Origin: Ditylenchus dipsaci
Taxonomy: Eukaryota > Nematoda > Chromadorea > Rhabditida > Anguinidae
DNA length: 64,000 nucleotides
Assembly (NCBI GenBank): GCA_004194705.1
Contig: SADC01000021.1
Coordinates: 248,001-312,000 of the forward strand
Direction of reading: 5' to 3'
A program made the translations under genes and the position numbers. Shown piece by piece: positions 10,500 through 22,602 of this stretch (its first letter is position 1; every line of letters starts with the position of its first letter). The notes beneath the pieces were generated by a model that was not told the origin of the DNA, did no database searches, and saw only the letters and a list, made by a program, of their open reading frames with translations.

Positions 10500-11070
10500 T
10501 TCGAGTTTTCGAGTCGGCCGGGGACAGCCGGAAATGCGAAAAAAAAATTCCGCAAATAATTTTCTATTACATGAAATTTGAATTTAATGAAATAGGTGAG
10601 GCGAATAAACAGTTACCTACAATAGGTTATAGCTAGTTGTCCAATCTAGCATTGTCAAGCAACGCTGGGCTCGACTAGTGGATGGTTCTTAATTAAAAAA
10701 TAATAAAAATCGCAAACAAAAATAATTCGAAATCTGCGACTATCAAACCTAAATATTTGATTTTTTTACCAATCATTCCCGAAAAACACTGACAGGTGTT
10801 TCAAAAAACAAGTGCAGGTAATGTCAGTGCTGTTTTACAATGCTCATCCCTTTTCTAATTTCAATTCAAATAATGTCTAGTCATTTGAAGTGGATGAAAC
10901 ATCAACTTTACTTTGTTTTTGACCGACAAAAGAGTCTTCAGATAAACATATTTAGTTAGAACTTACTTTGTTACCACGCCTTGATCACCTAACCCCTTTG
11001 GAATGAAAAGAGAGAAATGAATTAGTTGAATGGGAATGAAAGAGTTCGGCAGAGATCAAAATAAGAAACA
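10500..11070. other. gene-free stretch
   Basis: AT-rich, noncoding as far as I can tell, between the Harbinger element and the 3' end of the minus-strand candidate host gene. Confidence 0.3.
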
Positions 11071-11105
11071 AAGACAAATTCGTTTATTCAAACAATGGAA
11101 GCAGA

Positions 11106-14100
11106 CTAGAACACTTGGATCACTGCCACAGTTTTCTTGAGTCTACTTCTTGCAGCCCTTACACCCTCGAATATCGTCAACTGTAGGCTTGGCCGTCTGA
11201 AAATTAGTGAACTAAAAAATGCTTTTGAGAAAAAGCTATTTATAGCATGTGATAATGTGTCAAAATGTGTCAATTAATTGACCAAAATGTGTCAATTAAT
11301 GCAACTCAACAATTTTTTTTCAAAACATCTTCCCAAAAAATGACTTATAAATCATTAAGGTAACAACGGCATAGGGGCGTTTGGTCAAAAATTCCCAAAT
11401 GGAATTTTTTGACCAAACGTCTTAACAGAACGCCAAGTTTGTACACATTTGAATTCATTCTTATTTTTGCCACAGTCGGCTGACTTTTCGTTCTATTGAT
11501 TTTCTCCCAAAGTCTCTTTCAAGTTCTTTGATGGATTCAAGCCTTTCATTTTGCTTCACTTTCGGGAGAGGGGCCTTAGGGGAGAAGGTTTTATGATGAA
11601 ACATCGAGCAAGCCTTATCTTTTTTCAAGGTTTTCCGACACAGGTGATGAAGAAACCACCGGGAATCACATAAAAATATTACCCAAGCAGTGATACCTGA
11701 ATAGAGTTAATCAGATCTTAGTACTCAGAAGTTTTAGGGGAAAAAGCTTGCTAAGGCTCAGTCGCTTTATTTAGTCGCTTTATTCAGTCGCTTTAATTTG
11801 TTCTGATTGATTTAGCAATAATAGCTAAAACACGATGGAGCGCTGATAAGCGCCCGTTCTCATTGCCAAAATTAGAGAAGAGACTAATTACCGTAATATC
11901 AAATGAATTGTCTAAACGTACACATGCAAATCTCCATTATTTCTCGGCCACTTTTATTCAGTGAAAACAAATCATCACAATTCTCAACAAAAGACAATTT
12001 TCAAATAACAATTTTGATCAAACATTCTCCACAACAACATCAAAATGATTCATTCTGTATCTGAGCAATGCAGTTTCACGTCCATCTACCAGAGGCGTCC
12101 TTACCTTAAAGAGTAATACAGTTTGTGAACATAATATCTTGTAAAAGACCTACCGATTCGTACTTTGCAGAAAAAATTAAGAAATTTCCACCGTTCGTCT
12201 GGCTGGTAGAGAACAAAGTTACGATCATACAATCTGGCAGCCAGAATCAGTTCAGACGAGCATCCCCAGTTCTTCCTTTCAGCGCTAATCTCACTTGGCG
12301 ACGATTGATGAAGCTCTATGTAATCGTCGACTTCATCTTCAGGACAAACCCAGCGTGTCCACTTTTCTTTGCGGTTGATCACTGAGGAATTTCATGAGCT
12401 CTCTTCGGACTCTTGACTGCTGATTTTTGTTTCGGTAGACAATGAAACCAACGGAACTAGAACAATAAAGTTTGTTGAAATCCCAGAAAAAGTCAAATTA
12501 CCTGTAGAAACAATGACCATTGGGATTGATATCAACGAACCGAGACGGCACTTCAATTTCCCACCAATTTACGTTTCTTTTAATCGCATTGATCTTTGGA
12601 ACGCTACTTTGCTTAGCCACATTCAAGTTTTCATACACTGAGAGCCTTTTGCAAATTGATTGCAATTTTTGCGGCAGTGAGCAATATGGACACCATTGTT
12701 TAAAAAGAAACGATTGTCTTTTTTGAGTAGGAATGGGAGCGGCTTCGGTCGTTTGTCTTCTTTGGCACTTGGAAAAGATAACCTAAGTCAGAAAAAGTGA
12801 AATCTTTTATTACTGTGCGCAATCGATACATACAAATAAGGCTTCTGAATGCTTTTGTAGACTCGGAACCTTTTTTTTTCTTTCACAGCCATGATCTGTT
12901 TCCAAATTTGGATTGTAATGGACTGAAATAACATCAAAAGGAAAGTTAAAAATAGAAGTATTTACATGATGTCAGCATCCCATAGGAAAACATCGAGGGC
13001 TGATTAATCCCATCTGCCTATAGACTGCAGTCTTTGACTTCTTCTGTTATACTCTTGCTTGAGAACTGCTCGACGAAACCAAACGTTATTTGTTTGCTCC
13101 TCAACTTTTGCAAATCATCACTACATCTGAGTTTGACCAACTGAATTCATTCATCTAAATGCATGAACATATAAATTTGCTTAAGTTTCTTAAAATTTCA
13201 TCCTCATCCCGAACTTTAGGCTAATTAGTAATTACTAATCAAGAAAAGAGTTATACAAATAACCCAGGCCGTGCAAAAAATAAGAATGAATTCAATGTGT
13301 ACAAACTTGGCGTTCTGTAAGACGTTTGGTCAAAAAATTCCCATTTGGGAATTTTTTGACCAAACGACTACGCACCGGCATGGTGTGTGACAAATCGATA
13401 ATTTTATCGATAATCGTTATAAATGGCCTTTGGCGTTATGTCATAGCAAAAATCGATAAAAATCGATAAAATTTTTTTTCGATTTTTATCGTTTTTTTTT
13501 GACTTAGAGTTTTTCTACTCTTTGGTCTCTCTTTTCAAAATTTTGGTCAAGTTTTTTTCGTTTATAGTATAGACTTGCTAAAATAGGATCGCCATTGTAT
13601 AGTGTTAGAGTCAGTTATACGGTATATATATACTTATACCTCTTTTTCTATGCACATCTCCTTAGTGTACCTCAGATTATAATATACTTTTTAGTAATTA
13701 TTTTCATCTCCTTTTTTGATTTTTTTAAAGACGTGTATGAGACAATTTTTTTGCAGTATCTGGGTCGCTAATCGCAATCAACATTCGGCTAAAGATCTCA
13801 ATTTATATATAACTTGGTTTCCTTATTGCAGTTAATATGTACTTGAAGTTACCACATAATTTCCAATGTAAATCCTTATTTTTAGTAGGATGGGCTGGTT
13901 GGAGTTAATGTTTATCATACCTAGCTTATGGCTTCACTTTTTCCCATTAGTTTCTGGTTATCATCATCATGTTTAGAAAAACTGAAAGAATTTTTTATGT
14001 ACCCCACGATCTATATCCTCCCTCACCTGTAAACATTTTTAACCAAGCAAATTTATTGAGCAAGACAAGGAACATTATAACAGGGCAACAAATCGACTAA

Positions 14101-17064
14101 ATCAAATATTGTTCAAAAAAGAAGTTCTGATATGGATTAGAGACGCGATTTTTTGCTGCGCTCATCTGGTTTCGGGTGAAATCAACCATAATGCAACGTA
14201 GTTCTTTGAAGGCTCTTTCATACGGAGATGATGGCAGGAACGGAGAGAAGATAACGAGCCAGTGTAGCAAGATACGGAAAATACTATAAAAATAAGGTTA
14301 AAAAATTGAACTGAAAAAATTGCTTACCTTTCATTGTTTCGCCAAAATTCAGCGGACTTCTCCAATCGAATAAAGTGCCATGTAGCTGTTGACCTCTTTC
14401 TCAATTGCGTTTTGACCACCTTGAGCAATCTTGCACATTCGGCTCGACACGGGAACTCTAACGAAATCAACTGTGTAAGTAATCTAACTTCGTTGATTCG
14501 GTCTTCTTGATCTAAATTAAAGAAAAAATTAATTTTCTTACGACAAAATAATACCATGTCATAGTCGAGACCAGCGCTAAATCTCACATAGTCATTAGTT
14601 GCGAATGCTCGAAGGGGTCTAAGAACGCAGCACAGACCACCAACTTTTTATTAATTCTCCCCAGACGATGACGAAGCCAGTTTCTTCGGAAAGTCACCAA
14701 ACTTCCGATTGAAAGCTTCTAATGCTGCTGCCGCCAAAGAAATCCGAAAAAGCGAACATCCATTCTTCTAAAGCCATCATAGCTTGCAGATGTACCATAT
14801 ATACGCATGGCCAAGTATTTTGTTAAGGGCTCTTTTCTGCCTAAAACTTGAAAAGATCACTATAAATCAATCCGAGTAATCAATTTACCTGCAAATCGAT
14901 TACCATATCAGCTATTGGCTTCAACACATCCACATAGGCATTGATACGGCTCAATTTGACGATTGCCAGAAGATCGGACACCAAAGAATGTTTTCTCGGA
15001 ACGGCTCCAATAAATGGTTCTTTTCTTAAGCGCGACGACCATGCTGTAGTAGCTCAACCACCTTGTTTGAACAGGCAACTTAAGCGCTTCGTTTGCTTTA
15101 GACCTGATAGCTTCATTCTGTCTTAAATAACATAAAATGACATGCAACGACATGCAACGTTTCTTCAAACCTTATCTTTGCAATAATCTTTTCTATTGTA
15201 TTTAGGCTGGAGTTTACCTCGGTGCACATTTGTTTAGCTTCACTTGAAAGGCACGAATCCTTGTAAAGAACACAGCAACGTTTGGCAATGGTGGCTCCAA
15301 TGTGACACAAGCACGGCTGATGATTCATTCCTCCAATAGCATTTACATTGCTTCCTTCGTCGGGTAGTTACGAACAACTTTTCCCACTGATTAAGTCCTA
15401 ATTCACCAAGTTTTGACTCTACGAGCAATCGAAACATTGTCAGCTGTCTTTTGCATTCCAGGAACGGGTTCAAACAGCAGGACCATGTTTTTTTTCTGCC
15501 TGGATAACAACATTTAAGTGCAAAAAGTATAAAATGTTGACCAACCAATTGTGACCGATGTAGTAGCCAGTGACTGCGATATAGTCCACACGATTTTTAG
15601 CGAAGTCTAGAGTTAAGCCTCCACCGAAGAGCATCAGATTAGAAACATCAGTAGAGACATGATTTTGCACAGTGCTGCAGGCATCATCAATTTGACGACT
15701 AATGGTATGGCCGCAAGGCAGGAATCCTTTGCTTTCTTGATCACATTCATTTTGAAAGATTCGATGCTAAAAATTTTGAAATTTGAGAAAAACCTAGATA
15801 TAAAACTCACGCCAACAATCGAAAAGATTCTAAAAATTCGATAAAGCTTAAATCATCCACCAAGCGAAAAGGCTGGGCGAGCAAAATCACGAACTTGAGC
15901 AAAGTTTTTTTAAATTCAGATTCGGAAGGAGTCACACTTTTACCGGAATGGAACGCTACATGACCCCTTGAAAATTACAGTCAAACTCCGTTATGGTGTG
16001 ATCGCGTTATAGTGCATAACCCGATATAGTGCGACCTTGAGTTCGATTGAGTTGGTATTAATATCAATCACTAGAGTCGCACTATAACAGGTTTTAACTG
16101 TGCGAGAATTTTTATATGGGCGTTCTTACTTTAGTCCTTTAGTGCCTGATTTAGACAATGTTGCTTGGACAGAGATTGCATTTCACTATTCCCAGCTCCT
16201 TATTATCTGCTTTCCTCAAGACTAAGTCGAAACGGTAGCCATGATTTGCTGCTCCAAAAGCTTGTCGAATGCAGGTTATCATCAAACTCAATCTGTAACC
16301 ACTCAACTTATGCAAGTCGGCAATGCCTTGGTGTTTTAAATTGACACGTTACCTTACATCGTCTAGCTTTTTTTACCCTTGGACTGAGACTTTCGGCTTC
16401 TTCTGACCATGATTCGTCCTCATCTTCTATCAAATTTACGACTTGTTGCATCGAAATGGAAGACAATTTGCTGAAAAGTGACATAGTTAATGAAGTAAAG
16501 TTTACTTCTGGCCAAAGCGGAAGCCAAAAGGTGAAAAACTTGAAGGCGTAAGTCGGAAGTGAAAACGTAGGCAAAGTTAACAGTACAGGTCATAGAATAT
16601 CATTCAAACTGACGACCAGACACCAAAGAGCATAATAACTCTAAGCCCAAAAAATCGATAAAAATCGATAAAATTTCGATAAAAAATCGATAAAAAATTT
16701 TATCGATTTTTATCGATTTTTTTGAATAATTCTGTTTGAATCGATTTTATCGATTATCGATAAATTATCCATTTGTCACACCATGCGCACCGGTAACAAC
16801 TATGAACCAAAGTTACCTGAGCCCTGTACTCTGCCAAAAGATTATCCAATTTGTATCCTGTTTATCTAACTTGGCACTCTGTTTCTCTAGCTTGATGTCT
16901 AGCTTTGAGTCCATTTCACCGAACCGAGCACCCATATAGTGATGAGCAATATACGAGAGAAGTGAAGCAAGAGTAGCACCAAATGTAATACTTGAGACAA
17001 TCATAAAATTCTGAGTCTCCACAGCTGTAGCACGCACCCTGGCTTTGATCTCCCCAGCGAACAT
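11106..17064 (-). CDS. candidate host gene, two exons, intron filled by transposons
   Basis: Exon 1 (17064 to 16817) starts MFAGEIKARVRATAVETQNF and continues with a hydrophobic segment (MIVSSITFGATLASLLSYIA) and a heptad-like stretch MDSKLDIKLEKQSAKLDKQ. It ends CTCAG|GTAACT. The 3' exon (11196 to 11106) follows TTTTCAG and stays in phase, reading RPSLQLTIFEGVRAARSRLK to a TAG at 11106-11108; AATAAA is at 11083-11088. The product would be about 110 residues, one membrane helix plus a coiled coil. The intron is about 190 bp once the 9-bp-flanked MULE (11368-16791) is subtracted. I do not recognise the family, and upstream exons may exist. The short length and lack of homology leave it uncertain. 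Confidence 0.4.
12101..12575 (-). pseudogene. OTU-type cysteine protease in a MULE
   Basis: The upstream exon reads RFVDINPNGHCFYR, matching the catalytic D-G-N-C box of OTU deubiquitinases (here N-P-N-G-H-C). It ends at a GT donor near 12503, and a 45-nt intron ends TTCTAG near 12457. The next exon reads VYRNKNQQSRVRRELMKFLS. The frame at 12382-12101 reads NWGCSSELILAARLYDRNF and VLYQPDERWKF, the typical W-G...E-L-A segment of the OTU fold. At least one frameshift separates the parts, and I see no clear catalytic His near the end. OTU domains are known passengers of some eukaryotic DNA transposons; the role here is unknown. Confidence 0.65.
14110..16481 (-). pseudogene. hAT transposase (BED-type), degenerate
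   Basis: Minus-strand transposase split by introns and lesions. From the 5' side: MSLFSKLSSISMQQVVNLIE with an acidic stretch (16481 on); a possible BED finger around 16220-16140 (CNLCPSN); TDVSNLMLFGGGLTLDFAKN near 15650; LKLPVQTRWLSYYSMVVAL near 15080, the conserved T-R-W segment of hAT enzymes; SAEFWRNNER near 14335; and the C-terminal dimerisation segment PFLPSSPYERAFKELR near 14200. These match the hAT order. A pogo-like MITE interrupts the N-terminal part, and the reading frame changes repeatedly, so it is inactive. Confidence 0.7.
15975..16102. mobile_element. pogo-like MITE
   Basis: Begins TACAGTCAAACTCCGTTAT, ends with a degenerate inverse ATAACAGGTTTTAACTGT, and contains repeated GTTATAGTGCG / CACTATAAC words. 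The TACAGTC(G/A)AAC start with GTTATA repeats is typical of pogo/Tigger-type miniature elements. It lies in the hAT transposase pseudogene. Confidence 0.55.
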
Positions 17065-18244
17065 TTGAAGTAGTCATCGAAGGTGATCTGAATAACGCTT
17101 TCAGTGGGGATAAATTTGTAAGTAAAATACCTTGCCCGAACTCAACCCTTTACAACATATTTTGTTGCGAGTGTCCACAATATGCAAGAGCACAGTAGTC
17201 AGGCCAACAGGCGTCATCGCCAGATTCTGGTCGATATGGATATCTGCTGTAGTCTAAACAATGAAAGATAATAAGTTTATTTGCATGCAAGCGTTGAAAA
17301 CAACTACACTTCTCTTCCAAGCAAAATAAAGATGAATCTTCCACGGACGGAAGACGATCAAATAAATAAGTGAGGCGGAGACGGGGACGGCTCTAGGTGA
17401 ATTGAACCTCTACAAATTGAACCCGGTAAATTGAACCTCCGGTAAATTGAACCTCGGTAAATTGAACCTCAAAATTTTGTCTTGAGAGGATTTTTTTATT
17501 CAAAAGATTTTTAACGCTGGTGTCATATGCATCCCTACCACCAGCCTTTAGCATGGGCTGTATAGGAAAGGGAAAAGAATATTATAAGGCCACTTGATCC
17601 ATATATTCAACCTCAATGGTCCAGATCCACTCTGAGTTATTCAGATCAACTCTTAATGATCCAGATTGACCCTAAGGGGTCCTTATACACTTTCACCAGT
17701 CCAGATCCACTACAGATAGTTTAGATCCATCCTCAGTGGTCTTGATTTAACCTGGATGTGAAAAATCTTTTGGGTGTCCTCTTGGTCCATTTGGGTGCTC
17801 AGTAAACAGAAATGCAGTCAACCCTCTCCGTTGTAAAATTTTTAAATTATTCACTTTTTGTCATGTGAAGAGCTCTTATAATTTGAATTGTCTTTCTATA
17901 ATCCAACCTCAGTTCTACTGGATGATCCATGCACTAATTAAACCAAGTGGTCGTCCACTTGAACCAAATTTTTTTTAACTTTTTCGGGTTTCAAAACCTG
18001 TTCTCTGGACTAATTCGGGCATGCTGAAGATGGTTTGATAGTTGTAACATGCCGTTTTCTCGGCTATTTTTTGAGCTTTGGTAAAGTCGAGTTTTGGTGA
18101 AATCAATTATTTCCCAAAACTCAAAAAATACCCGACAAAACTGCATTTTACTACTATCAAACCATCTTAAGCATGTCGGAATTAGTTCAGAAAATAGGTT
18201 TTGGAACGTGAAAAAACGAAATTTTTTTGATCCAAGTGGACGAC

Positions 18245-18320
18245 CACTTGTTTTGCTGCACCCAGGTAGTCGTACCCAGATTGGGGGACTCAGGTAGTGT
18301 AGTGGTACCCGGGTAGTAAT
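18245..18320. repeat. short array of GGTAGT / GTACCC units
   Basis: A few units such as ACCCAGGTAGTCGTACCCAG, the complement of the 20-bp minisatellite unit at 6300-6545. Confidence 0.4.
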
Positions 18321-18834
18321 ATTGGTAATAAAACGTTTTTATATGATCCAACCTCAGTTCTACTGGATAATCCATGCACTAACTAAACCAAGTGGTCGTC
18401 TACTTGGATCAAAAAAAAATTTCGTTTTTCACGTTCCAAACCTATTCTCTGGACTATTTCGGGCATGCTAAACATGGTTTGATAGTAGCAAAATGCAGTT
18501 TTGTCGGGTATTTTTGATTTTTGGGAAATAATTGGTTTCACCAAAACTCGATTGTAGCAAAACTCAAAAAATACCTGAGAAAACGGAATTTTACCACTAT
18601 CAGACCATCTTCAGCATGCCGGAATCAATCCAGAAAACAGGTTTCGGATTTCGAAAAAGTTAAAAAAATTTTTGATCACGTGAACGACCACTTGGTTTGG
18701 TTGGTTCAGACTAAAAAATTTAAATTCCTGCAAATTTTTCACCGAAAGTAAGAGTCAAAAAAGTCAATGAGTACACTGAGAGTGCGAGTGAGAGTGCCAG
18801 CTGCATATTACCGCGTGGATACCCTAAGGGATAG

Positions 18835-19190
18835 GAAACTACTCCAGAACTGGGGTTACTGCAAGACAAATCGCTGTTTTTAGCATGATCAAACCGTGCT
18901 CAGGACATGATTCTGGATAGGTACAATGATCTTTAGCTACTTTCAGTTAAATCCGAAATTTCGGATACTGGAGGTGGATACCCATTTAGGGAATGTGGTA
19001 CCAGTGTGATTACATTACTCACCGTGAGAAAAGGTCATCTCCTAAATAACAGTTTATGGCTCTTACTCAAAAAAGTAATATCTGCTACCACCGGGATTTG
19101 AACCTGTAACCTCGAAAATTTTGAGGAAATTCACCAGAGGAGAGTTCACCGGACGGAGGATTTACCGCAGTGAAATATACGGACTCCCTT
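18835..19190 (-). repeat. diverged inverted repeat with tRNA-like B box (arm 1)
   Basis: Read on the minus strand this segment matches 19840-20245 in order: GGTTACAGGTTCAAATCCCG with GTGGTAGCAG (near 19085-19125), then a TTGAGTAAGAGCC stretch, and further on CAGAATCATGTCCTGAGCAC. The core GGTTCAAATCC fits a Pol III B box, suggesting a tRNA-derived module, but I do not see a clean A box. Confidence 0.4.
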
Positions 19191-19834
19191 GAAACACGGT
19201 GACCCGGCAACTGGAATGGAAAAAAATATCTCTTGAATAAAAAAATCCTCTCAAGACAAATTTTGAGGTTCAATTTACCGAGGTTCAATTTACCGGAGGG
19301 TCAATTTACCGGGGTTCAATTTGTAGAGGTTCAATTTACCGCCGCCCGACGGGGACGGCCGTCCTATTTTTCAGATTTGTCCCACTATGTTTGTAACTAT
19401 TCTTGTAACTATTTCTCGCCACGAAAGTAATAATTTAAAAATAATAGTTACAGCGTGTAACTATTTTCGTCTTCGCTGTAGTTTCTCGGCACAAAATCAG
19501 CAATTAAAATTTTTTTAAATTAAATTTGGTCAATTCTGTAAAGATTTCAGGGTAGGCGAAAACCAGATGGCTTAGGACCCGCTGCAGAATGGCCAAAAGT
19601 CAAAAATAATTGTTTTTTTGGGTTTACTAAAGGGGGGTAAACTTGTTGCGAAAAATCGACTGAGCGGATCAGAATTCCAGTCAGATGGGTTATGGGTATA
19701 TATCTCCCCACATATATCTCCCCAACACTTATCTCCCCAGCATATATCTCCCCACATATATCTCCCCACATATATCTCCCCAGATATACAGTCCACCACT
19801 GAACCTGGTATGATCCATCGTTAAACAACCTAAT

Positions 19835-20245
19835 ACGGCTCTAGGTAAATTCACACTTTACAAACTGCCTCTCTACATATTCGCCCTCGGTAAATTCCCA
19901 CGCGGTGAATCCCTTTCCAAATTTTTGAGGTCACAGGTTCAAATCCTGGTGGTAGTAGCATTATTTTTTCTTGAATAACGGTCATAAATATTTTATTATA
20001 AGACCAGTAATCCTTAAGATGGGTAGGACACCACCTGGTACCTGCCTAAATGAAGATTCACCTCCAAAATCCAAAATTTTGAATTTTAGCTAAAAGTTAT
20101 TAAAAGTTAAATTAAAATTAATATACCCTATCCAGAATTATGTCCTGAACATGGGTTGGTAATTGTTTGACTTGCAGAGACCACAGTTCTGGAGTAGTTT
20201 CGCAATTCTGAGGTGGTTTAGGTAGATGGTGATGTCTGGGATAAA
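19835..20245 (+). repeat. truncated MULE-like end plus tRNA-like repeat (arm 2)
   Basis: Begins GGCTCTAGGTAAATTC, the same start as the MULE elements at 6148, 17389 and 21788. It then has TTTTTGAGGTCACAGGTTCA and AATCCTGGTGG (B-box-like), matching the inverse of 18835-19190. No right end found, so I regard it as a truncated copy. Confidence 0.4.
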
Positions 20246-20439
20246 TGGATGTGCGTGGCGAATTCAGCGAAACTCAGAAGTACGCCATAAAATTGCATTT
20301 TACTAGGGATTATCGAGTGGAACTGAGGTAAGATTATAGAAAAAAAATTAAAATTATATGAGTTGCTCGTAAGACAAAAAGATTAATTAGAAAATTTGCG
20401 CAGAACCCGCGCCTTCTGGATAATACTACACGAACACTA

Positions 20440-20665
20440 CATGAGCACGACTACCTAATTCCACCTGGATAGGTGCCTCTAGCCCTACTTGAGTACCATT
20501 AGGTACCACTGCCTAAATCATACAACCTGAGCATCACTAACTGGGTACCACTATCTAAGGACCTCCACTTAGGTACCACAATCTGGCTACTACCAGCGCA
20601 GATAGTAGTAACACTACTTGGATAGCCCTGCCTGACTAGCACCACCTGGACACGATCTACAACCG
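20440..20665. repeat. minisatellite, GGTACCACTA-type units
   Basis: About ten degenerate units such as ACTGGGTACCACTATCTAAG and ACTTAGGTACCACAATCTGG, the same family as 6300-6545 and 41245-41312. Confidence 0.55.
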
Positions 20666-20929
20666 TACAGTAGTGTTGTAAGACAACTATAAGTTAAAAA
20701 ATGTGTAAAATTGGCATTTGGGAAAATATACGCAAGGGAGATATATGCTGGGGAGATATATGTGGGAGATATATACCCACAACCGTCAGATGGGCTTAAT
20801 CGCTTAGAATTGCACGTTATTCCACGTTTAACCACCCTAAACTAAGTTTCTGAGCGATTAAGCCCATCTGACTGGAATTCTGATACGCTCAGTCGATTTT
20901 TCGCAACAAGTTTACCCACCTTTAGTAAC

Positions 20930-21778
20930 GTAGCCAAGGTACTGGTCTTTCATTTGAGCTATCATACAGATAAAAAGTTTAGGGCAAATAGAAATTTTGC
21001 CGCAAAAAGTCGGAATTTTGCCGCAAATAGTCGGAATTTGGCCGCAAACTTTAGTAAATTTTGCGGGAACCCTAATTTTATAGTCAAAAAAGACTTGGAT
21101 CGCTCAGAACTCCATCCTGGAGCGGCCAGAAGCTCCTGAAAGTTGGTTTTTAAGGGTTGACTGAAGGGAAAGAATGTTAGATAGCAAAAATAAAAGGTGG
21201 GCACGCACGCAAGCTGCAAATTTACAGTATATCTCCTTATTACTGAACAGCCAGTAAGCACTTTCCTTCACTCCGGTCTGAATAGTTGAAGTACATTCTT
21301 CGGTTGATTTAGTTAAACGAAAAACATGACAAGCCATCCCTCTATCAGGCAGTTAGAGAGTGTCAAAAGCGTGGTTTTTTCCACTACAAGGACAACTATT
21401 AATTTATACCGTATATCTTCTAATAAGGCCCCATCCCAAAGTCGGAAATTCTTGCATCCATCCGAATGTACCAGTAAGCACAGAAAAAAAAGAAAAAAAA
21501 GCTTAAAAGTATAAGAAAAGCTTATCCAATAGAAGACGTCGTCTGCTCAAATATTTCGCAATAGGCTGATAATGAGTGAGAATAGTAATTGTTCACATTA
21601 TCACGATAATATAGAAGATACAGTAGGTAGATCAATTGAGTAAATAAAAAACGCAAACGAAAAAAAATTCACAAACTGGAACAGAACATTCAAAATGATT
21701 TCAAAATGGCTAAAATTCATTTGCGCCCTCAAAATGCTTATTTACGCCCTCAAATTCCTTTTTTACGCCCTCAAATTT
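20930..21778. other. gene-free stretch with small repeats
   Basis: Contains three GCCGCAAA(A/T)AGTCGGAATTT repeats (20996-21050) and three TTTACGCCCTCAAAT repeats (21720-21780). A CCGTATATCTTCTAATAAGG word near 21413 resembles the TA-flanked MITE end. No gene that I can support. Confidence 0.35.
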
Positions 21779-22080
21779 CTTTTTATGGGCTCTAGCCGTT
21801 TTGATCTACACTCTTTTGATCTACACCCTTTTGATCTACACCCTTTTGATCTACAACACTTTTGATCGACACCCTTTTGATCTACAGTGTAGATTCTACA
21901 CTGAATTCAAATTAAATTTTTTTTGTCTTGTGAAGAACTCCTATCTTTTAATTTTTTTCTATAATCCAATTTCGGTCTTACTAGATGATCCAGGCACTAA
22001 ACCAAACCAATTGGTGGACCAATTGGTGCAGGAAAGCGAAGGAAAGCCAGGTAAAACTCTTTTCCTGTTTCAGTTAGTAA

Positions 22081-22602
22081 ATGTTCGGTTCCAGGTATTT
22101 GCCAGAAACATGGAATGTCAGAACTTTGGTTGAAACAAACGAGCCTAAAACAAGCAATGGGATCGAGTCATTTAATGGACAGATGATCAGAACCATGGAT
22201 GCGCATCATCCGACGATTTGGAAGCTGATTGAAGGTATGCAGACAGAATTCGCCTTGTCAGAGCAGCGAGTAGCAGCATTCTGGAGTGGAGCGAAAGTTA
22301 GGACTAGAGGGATTGCTTATCGTGACTTAGACGATCGTCTGAAAAATATGGTTGAGCGATACACAGTGATTCTAGACAAAGTTGCTTACTTGAAAGACAT
22401 AGCCGGCCTTCTCGGTTGGATATCAAAGAACCACCAAGGTAACACTTTCAATGTAGACCTGGACTTCAACTGGTATTCAGCAAAGAAACAAAAGAAGCCT
22501 GAGTCTTTAACAAAGGGTGGACAAAAAGTCAATAAACCCATTGCGATGATCACTTTAGACGATACTATTGGTAAGCTTTGCATTATTTCAAGTGTTCACT
22601 GA
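22081..22602 (+). pseudogene. MULE transposase, C-terminal part
   Basis: The frame reads YLPETWNVRTLVETNEPKTS, NGIESFNGQM, HHPTIWKLIEGMQTEFALSE, AYRDLDDRLKNMVERY and YLKDIAGLLG. The W-N-V...N-G-I-E-x-x-N...HP-x-I-W-x-L-I order is that of the segment after the catalytic Glu in MULE transposases. It lacks the catalytic core and any zinc finger, so the gene is truncated at its 5' end. It runs into the Ulp1-like frame; the GT at 22571 and a following frame change mark the junction. Confidence 0.7.

Larger units (their letters stand above)
13379..16785. mobile_element. hAT transposon with ATCGATAAA subterminal arrays
   Basis: Ends CATGGTGTGTGACAAATCGA and the complement of CATGGTGTGACAAATGGATA, flanked by the perfect 8-bp repeat CGCACCGG (13371-13378 and 16786-16793). 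Behind each end lies an array of ATCGATAAAAATCGATAAAA (13392-13500 and 16650-16770). It encodes a decayed hAT transposase on the minus strand and carries a pogo-like MITE (about 15975-16102). It landed in the right end of the OTU-MULE. Confidence 0.8.
11368..16791. mobile_element. MULE transposon with OTU protease, interrupted by a hAT
   Basis: Flanked by the perfect 9-bp repeat GGTAACAAC (11359-11367 and 16792-16800). Left end GGCATAGGGGCGTTTGGTC; right end, complement GGTGCGTAGTCGTTTGGTC. The long TIR continues as CAAAAAATTCCC and TGACCAAACGTCTTAACAGA to about 11470 on the left and from 13285 on the right. The right end is split by a hAT insertion (13379-16785), whose 8-bp target spans the last 6 bp of this element. 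About 2.0 kb of MULE sequence remains. It carries an OTU-like protease gene; I do not see a MULE transposase, so it is non-autonomous or a deletion derivative. Confidence 0.75.
17389..19347. mobile_element. MULE-type foldback element with GGTAAATTGAACCTC arrays
   Basis: Flanked by the 9-bp repeat GACGGGGAC (17380-17388 and 19348-19356). Left end GGCTCTAGGTGAATTGAACC, then GGTAAATTGAACCTC units to 17470; right end is the inverted array 19260-19347, finishing CCGCCGCCC. Inside, a second long inverted pair occurs: TGATCCATGCACTAATTAAA-type sequence and GGTTTGATAGT...ACTATCAAACC segments around 17930-18200 and 18360-18620. No transposase is visible, so it is a non-autonomous relative of the element at 21788, with which it shares inner-TIR sequence (near 17825-18000). 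Confidence 0.75.
19624..20928. mobile_element. TIR element with ATATCTCCCC arrays
   Basis: Outer inverted repeats TTACTAAAGG...AAACTTGTTGCGAAAAATCG with ACTGAGCGGATCAGAATTCC (19624-19690) against the inverse (about 20862-20928). Inside each sits an array of ATATATCTCCCCACATA (19698-19790 plus strand; 20736-20778 complement). The interior also holds another repeat (19835-20245). No target duplication recognised and no gene inside. Confidence 0.55.

Noticed and set aside
17150..17344. 64-codon minus-strand ORF upstream of the candidate host gene
   Set aside because: Possible 5' exon by position, but I could not find a consistent splice and frame link to the exon at 17064-16817.
19618..19824. 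ORF with ISPHISPQH repeats
   Set aside because: Translation of the ATATCTCCCC array at the end of a TIR element.
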